Below are positions 58,950 to 64,000 of a stretch of 64,000 nt of DNA, one piece after another. Position 1 is the stretch's first letter. Each line of letters starts with the position of its first letter. The position numbers and the translations under genes were made by a program. The notes under the pieces were generated by a model that saw only the letters and a list, made by a program, of their open reading frames with translations, did no database searches and had not been told where the DNA came from. The stretch lies in contig JAJFZO010000344.1 of the NCBI GenBank assembly GCA_021397835.1, forward strand, positions 5,146,001 to 5,210,000, given 5' to 3'. This stretch comes from Moringa oleifera (lineage: Eukaryota > Streptophyta > Magnoliopsida > Brassicales > Moringaceae).

Positions 58950-61900
58950 TGTTAAGCAAATTCATTGAGTCAAGTTTAAGCAAGAGATTAAACATTAATT
59001 TGAATTCAACCCTTGGCTGTGGAGAGACAATTCAGGCCAAACAAACTTCTGGTCGAATGCACCAGGAGTACGGCCCTTGGGTAAGGGCTGATGACCCTTC
59101 GTACTTTACTCTCTATTTCGAGGATAACACACCCACATCCGTCGTGGACACCAATGAGTCTGGCGGGTAAAGATTACAACCCTCTTAGTGGCCACTCTTC
59201 TGCCAATCTGCCGAAATCTTTGTTGGGAGTATAGATTTCAAATTCGAGACAATTGAGGACGGTTGTCTAGTGATCGATGTTGAGGAAGAACCTCTACATC
59301 TCCCATAGTTTGGGGAGCCAGTTATGCCTCACGTCTTGCATGGGCAAGACCAGGACCAGGTCCAAAATGCAGAGGTTTCAGAAACGTTAATGGAGAAAAT
59401 GGGGGCACGTTCCATATATGCATGGATGTGGCTCCCACATGTTAGGTAAGAAACTCACTTAGCCTGCAATCACTACTGTAATGAATGGGGTCGAACCAAA
59501 TTTTGTCAACTATCCAATCCTTAATTTGACCAATGCTGAGTCATCATCCAAAACAAGAAAGTCTGACACTAAATGGAACAGACTGACTCCGCGACAAGGA
59601 ATATCAAACTGAACCATTTATTCGATTTTCAGAGACGAAGAGATCCAGAGACAGTACAGACGACCTGGATGAATCCCAGGGTACTTGCACCAAAAAAGCT
59701 TGCCCACAGTAGTCTTGTGTGTTTGATACAATATTGACAGAATAGCAGGAGGCTAACATCCACCAGCGCCATTGAAAATTATGATTTACATAAATTGGAG
59801 CTGCCAGGTCTGGGGCCCCTTAGGTAGTTCATGAGCTCTAATCAGATGGAATAAGGATGTCTTCGCCAATGCCCACAGCCAGATCAAGCGCTAGCAAGCT
59901 ACACTGCATGGACTCATGCTTGCTGGGGAACAGGGGTTCGTCACGGTGGATATGGAGGGGTGAAGACAGAAGCTCAACTATCTTCTCAAAGCTAAGAAGA
60001 TAATGTGGCGTCAGAGATCAAGGTCTGCCTGATTCAAAGAAGGGGATCGAAATACTAAGTTCTTTCACCCAGTTGCATTAAGGAGGAAGGGTTAATCACA
60101 CACATGTATATGCTTGATTCTAGTGTCATCTATAAACTCATGGCAAAAGTGCAGGCAAATAGACTCCAAAAGTGTTGCCCAACATCATCAGTAAAAATCA
60201 ATCGGCTTTTTTAAAGGGTTAAATGATATTTGATAATGCTTTGGTGGCTTACGAAACACTCCATGCTATGAGAAGGAGCCAAGAGAACTAAGAAAACCTA
60301 GCTTTGAAACTCGATATGAGCAAGGCTTACGATCTGAGTGGAATGGGGTTTCTTAATTAGAGGTTGTCATGCGGCCTATTGGTTTTTCTGAAAAGTGGAT
60401 ATTGACAACCATGGAATGTGTTCAATCAGTTTCGTATTGGGTGATGATAAATGGCCAACCACATGGCTATATAACTCCAACCAGAAGGTTTCGAAAGGGA
60501 GACCCTATGTCGCCCTACGTCTTCCTCTGTGCTGAATGACTTTCAGTATTGCTCTCTCAAACAGAATCAGAAAATAGGGTGGTGTAGCAGCAGCAAGACA
60601 AGGCCCTAAACTTTCCCATTTATTTTTTACGGACGATGGTATTTTGTTCTTCCGGGCCTCGAGGGCAGAGTGTGCTTCTGTTCTGGGTGCTCTCCGGCTA
60701 TTTGGGTCAGCTTCCGGCCAAGAGATAAGCTTGGATAAGTCTAGTATCTTTTTTGGTGCTAATGTAAGGGCAGCAATCAAGAATGATCTGATGAGCTATC
60801 TGGGAATCAGCAAACCTTACACAAGACAGATACCTGGGCACACCTTTACTAATAGGTAGATGGAACAAAAGAGAATTCTCGGGACTCAAGGAGCTGTTAC
60901 AAGCTAGGCTAAACAATTGGAAAAACGAATTTCTTTCCCAGGCAGGTAGGGGCATTCTAATGAAAGCTGTAGCACGGGCGATTCTTATGTATGCAATGAG
61001 TTGTTTTGCATCACCGAAGTCACTCATTTATGATTTTCAGATAATGGAAGTTAGCTTCTGGTGGGGAGACGGGCTCGGAGCGGAAGATTCATTGGAAAAG
61101 TTAGGACTAGCTGTGCCTTTCTAAGCTTAATGGAGGGGTAAGATTTCGAGACATTGAGTCCTTTAATATGGCCTTACTTGAGAAGCAATGGTGGAGGATT
61201 ATCCAGGATGAAGAGTCGCTTTGTTACGCAGTTCTTGAGGCGAAGTACTTCCGATACAGCATACAGTTGAGCGCAACACACGTTGTTCATATGCCTGGCA
61301 GAGTCTTTTGGTTGGAAGGTCAGTCATCAACACAGGAGCCTGGTAGAGTATAGGAGACGGATTCTTAGTGGATGTGTGGAAAGGTCATTGGATCCCAAGC
61401 ACGCCCCACAGTCAGGCATCTCATCCAACGGGGATTCAACCAACAAGAATGCGCGCCCATCAGCGTATGAACTGCAAATACCAGCGGAAGCAGCTTCTGT
61501 CCTGGTTCTCCCATTAAGCGCCAACCCCATGAAAGATAAGCTCATCTAGGATGCTAACCCTAAGGAGCACTATAGTCAAAGCGTGCTACTACCTCGCCAA
61601 ACAAATGATGGCCGAAGTGGTACCTCGCCCTCACCACAGGAATAAGAAGCGAGCAGATCATGTAGCAAGCGAAGGTTCCACCTAGGGTTCAACATTTCGC
61701 TTGGCGTATGATACACGGGATTCTCCCTATATAGACAAGTTGTGACTACATCGCCTACAAACCAATCCCATCTGTTGTGTTTTTGGTAACGACTTGGATG
61801 CCCTTCACCACATGCTCTTTGGGTGCCAGTGCAATACTCAGGTATGGGAAGAACTGCACTGTGGCTTGTCTCAACATTTCATAACCTTGTGGATGATCAG

Positions 61901-62291
61901 GAATGGACACGGGTATTCTCTCATATAACCTTGGACAAGCTGGACGTTTCTTTTTAAAAAAAAATCATCTGTGAAAGCATGTAGTTCAATAAAAATAAGG
62001 TTTTCCATTATCAGATGTGCAAGATGCCACAGCTGCTTGTTCAAGATGCTAACAAAATGGTTGACGACACCAGAGAACCTGCATCTCGTCTTGATTGTAT
62101 GGGAGCACCAATGCAATGACAACTACCTCCATCGAGTATTACCAAAGTCAATGTCGATACTGCCTTCAAGCAGGTTATCAGCTCCGCCAGGCTAGTAGTG
62201 ATGGCTAGGAACTCTGACAGACAAGTTAATGTTTTAGCTTCAAACTCCTGTACCCGATTGTAATATAATCCTTTTTCGATAAAGAAAAAAA
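58950..62291 (+). mobile_element. Decayed, internally deleted LINE (L1-type non-LTR retrotransposon)
   Basis: Plus-strand fragments appear in LINE order. Near 59040-59080 is the ORF1 tail motif YGPW. Near 59785-59830 is the start of the endonuclease (INWSCQ), broken off at once. At about 60000-60090 comes WRQRSRS and EGDRNTKFFH. At 60125-60340 reverse transcriptase reads YKLMAKVQANRL, NQSAFLKG and LALKLDMSKAYD. At 60500-60540 GDPMSPYVFLCAE follows, and then the C-terminal part ([30 protein letters not shown]). Near 61770-61850 a zf-RVT segment (HHMLFGC) and near 62130-62200 an RNase H trace (ITKVNVDTAF) can be read. Stops and frameshifts are frequent. It ends with GATAAAGAAAAAAA at about 62277-62291, a typical LINE tail. 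Most of the endonuclease and part of RT are missing. Confidence 0.85.
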
Positions 62292-62682
62292 CTTGGGTTT
62301 AATTACATGAGATTAGGAAGCGTTAATCACGAAATTTAAAAAAGAAAACTGGCGTGAGGCAAACGCATAACCAAATCAAATATTCGAAATGGACAATCAC
62401 CGCCGCATAAAAATCAACGGCTTAGAAGAAGCGAGGGCCCACAAGAGATATCCAAGAAGATATGCACGAATAAACCAAATAGGAACCCTAGAGAGAAAAA
62501 CGAACTGAGACAAGCACACACTAATGCGAACACCTGTACATATATAAGGTCCCACTCCTGCACTATCCACTCTCTCCTTCTTTCTCTCTCTCTCTCTCTC
62601 TCTCTCACGCACACGCATCTGCTACCCCTCTCTCCAGTTTTCTTCGTGCGGTGAATCGGAGTCTTACCCGAATCGGTGAGTC
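62292..62682 (+). promoter_or_regulatory. Promoter and leader of eIF5A, with TATA box and CT run
   Basis: TATATAA at 62541-62547 places transcription start near 62570-62575. The leader then contains a (CT)n run at 62583-62606, common in plant housekeeping leaders. The upstream boundary is set by the LINE tail at 62291, so the intervening promoter is only about 250-280 bp unless the LINE itself contributes. Confidence 0.6.
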
Positions 62683-64000
62683 ATGTCGGACGAGGAGCAC
62701 CACTTTGAGTCCAAGGCTGACGCCGGAGCCTCCAAGACCTACCCCCAGCAGGCTGGTACCATCCGTAAGAACGGTTACATCGTCATCAAAGGCCGCCCCT
62801 GCAAGGTAGATCCCTCTTCTTTTTTCCCTCGATTCTCCTTGTTTGATAAGCCTTTCTTGTGTAAAGACTGTTGTTTTCTTCAAAGGCCTCTTTTGAGATT
62901 TTTTTTCTATTAATTATATTTTAATTTCCTTATTTAAGTTCTGCCAGTTGTTTTTCTTTATCCGATGAACAGAACATTTCACAAGAAAAAGCCTCTTGTA
63001 AGTATGGACTTAGTAGGTCGTTCTTGTTGTATTTTACTTTGACTTATCTATATTTATTGGATTTTGTTTTTTTAGATCATTGAAAAATGTACAGTGTTGG
63101 CTGTCGGTTCATGCTTCTGTATTAGATTTATGATCCTGCTTGACTTTCGGTGGGGCTCAATTTATCTCTCTCTTTTAGATAAATATTTTTCAGTCAGGTT
63201 ATGTTTGTGCAGCAGTTGGAATTTGCATACAGATATGCGTATATTGTACGTTATTGATGGTTTATATATCTAGGAGGCTTGAAGACAAATGACTGCTATT
63301 TCTGTGTATGTTGAGGCAGTAAATGTAAATGGAAGTTTGATTGGTTCTTTAACAGTCCTTGATTTTGGTTTCCAAGGTCATACTGAGAGAAACATCTGTG
63401 ACTGACAGGTTGTTGAGGTTTCCACCTCCAAGACTGGAAAGCATGGCCATGCTAAGTGCCACTTTGTTGGCATTGACATCTTCACTGGCAAGAAGCTTGA
63501 AGATATTGTCCCTTCTTCCCACAATTGTGATGTATGGTATCCAAATTTTTACTCAAATATTCTCTCATGTTTATGGTTATTTGTGATCTTTCATGTAAAT
63601 CTCCCACATGGTTGAGTTATGTTTGCTGTGTTTCTGATTTTCAGGTTCCCCATGTCAACCGTACTGACTACCAGTTGATTGATATTTCTGAGGATGGCTT
63701 TGTAAGTTAATCTCTTTGTTCTTTACACTTGATTCCGGTATCTTTTTTGGGTGTATGCTCCTCATACAACTCAATATGTTTTTTCAGGTGAGCCTGCTGA
63801 CAGAAAATGGAAACACCAAGGATGATCTGAGGCTTCCAACTGATGACAACCTGCTGGCCCAGGTCAGTTATCCCTTCTTTGTAGCTTCAATTTTAGGTTG
63901 TGCTTTGATTCTCACTCAGAGTAATACTTTTGCTTTCTATGCATCTTACTCTCTCGACAATCCGTCAGATTAGCTCATTCACAATTTTTTTTTTCCAGTC
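62683..64000 (+). CDS. eIF5A: Eukaryotic translation initiation factor 5A (eIF5A), partial
   Basis: Four exons lie in the window: 62683-62805, 63409-63531, 63645-63701, 63788-63862, coding for 126 residues. A fifth exon would start at or after 63999, after a TTTTCCAG acceptor, and runs off the edge. The start is [10 protein letters not shown], typical of plant eIF5A. The hypusine loop [12 protein letters not shown] is complete, with the modified lysine expected at residue 52. The factor binds the ribosome E site and relieves stalling in elongation and termination, and needs hypusination by deoxyhypusine synthase and hydroxylase. About 30-35 C-terminal residues are missing because of the window edge, not mutation. 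Confidence 0.96.

Noticed and set aside
60505..61545. Minus-strand frames within the LINE
   Set aside because: The plus strand carries the LINE RT and zf-RVT motifs in order; the minus frames are shadows.
1..64000. CRISPR arrays, operons, phage or bacterial defence systems
   Set aside because: The window is plant nuclear DNA with introns; no regularly spaced identical repeats and no bacterial gene organisation were seen.

Overview
The window is nuclear DNA of a flowering plant, most likely a core eudicot. Genes have many short introns with canonical GT-AG borders, exons of ordinary GC content sit in very AT-rich spacers, and every recognisable protein belongs to a plant family. I cannot name the species. 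Eight protein genes are supported: five on the minus strand plus one cut by the left edge count as six minus-strand genes if the RING gene is included, and three lie on the plus strand (FMO, DUF538, eIF5A). In total there are nine loci, of which two are cut by the window edges.

Layout. 1-247 (-): first coding exon of a plant calmodulin-binding-related protein, cut by the left edge. 3516-4325 (-): membrane RING-finger protein with a long intron in its 5' leader. 6.06-11.04 kb: AT-rich spacer. 11690-13979 (+): seven-exon flavin monooxygenase of the FMO GS-OX-like group. 14971-18786 (-): DUF863 protein with several EAR-like motifs. 20.2-28.6 kb: AT-rich spacer with a large imperfect inverted repeat (about 24815-26295). 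28591-29038 (-): two-exon MazG-type dCTP pyrophosphatase. 29.9-31.5 kb (-): decayed array of U1/matrin-type C2H2 zinc fingers. 31717-37526 (-): complete but inactivated Ty1/copia retrotransposon with two 678-bp LTRs. 39295-43007 (-): LRR receptor kinase, very probably the NILR1 (At1g74360) orthologue. 43.5-51.0 kb: AT-rich spacer with dispersed repeats. 51010-53143 (-): WEB/PMI-type coiled-coil protein. 55747-58003 (+): DUF538 protein. About 58950-62291 (+): internally deleted LINE ending in an A-rich tail just upstream of the last gene. 62683-64000 (+): eIF5A, cut by the right edge.

The genes are not an operon and share no single pathway; they are a housekeeping and signalling neighbourhood. 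Gene order may nevertheless be conserved: as I recall, DUF863 genes sit next to or near eIF5A genes at three Arabidopsis loci, and both families occur here about 44 kb apart. The accessory material (long inverted repeat, zinc-finger pseudogene, copia element, LINE, dispersed AT-rich repeats) accounts for most of the expansion between genes. No tRNA, rRNA or CRISPR array was recognised. All exon borders were read by eye from splice signals and reading frame, without transcripts.
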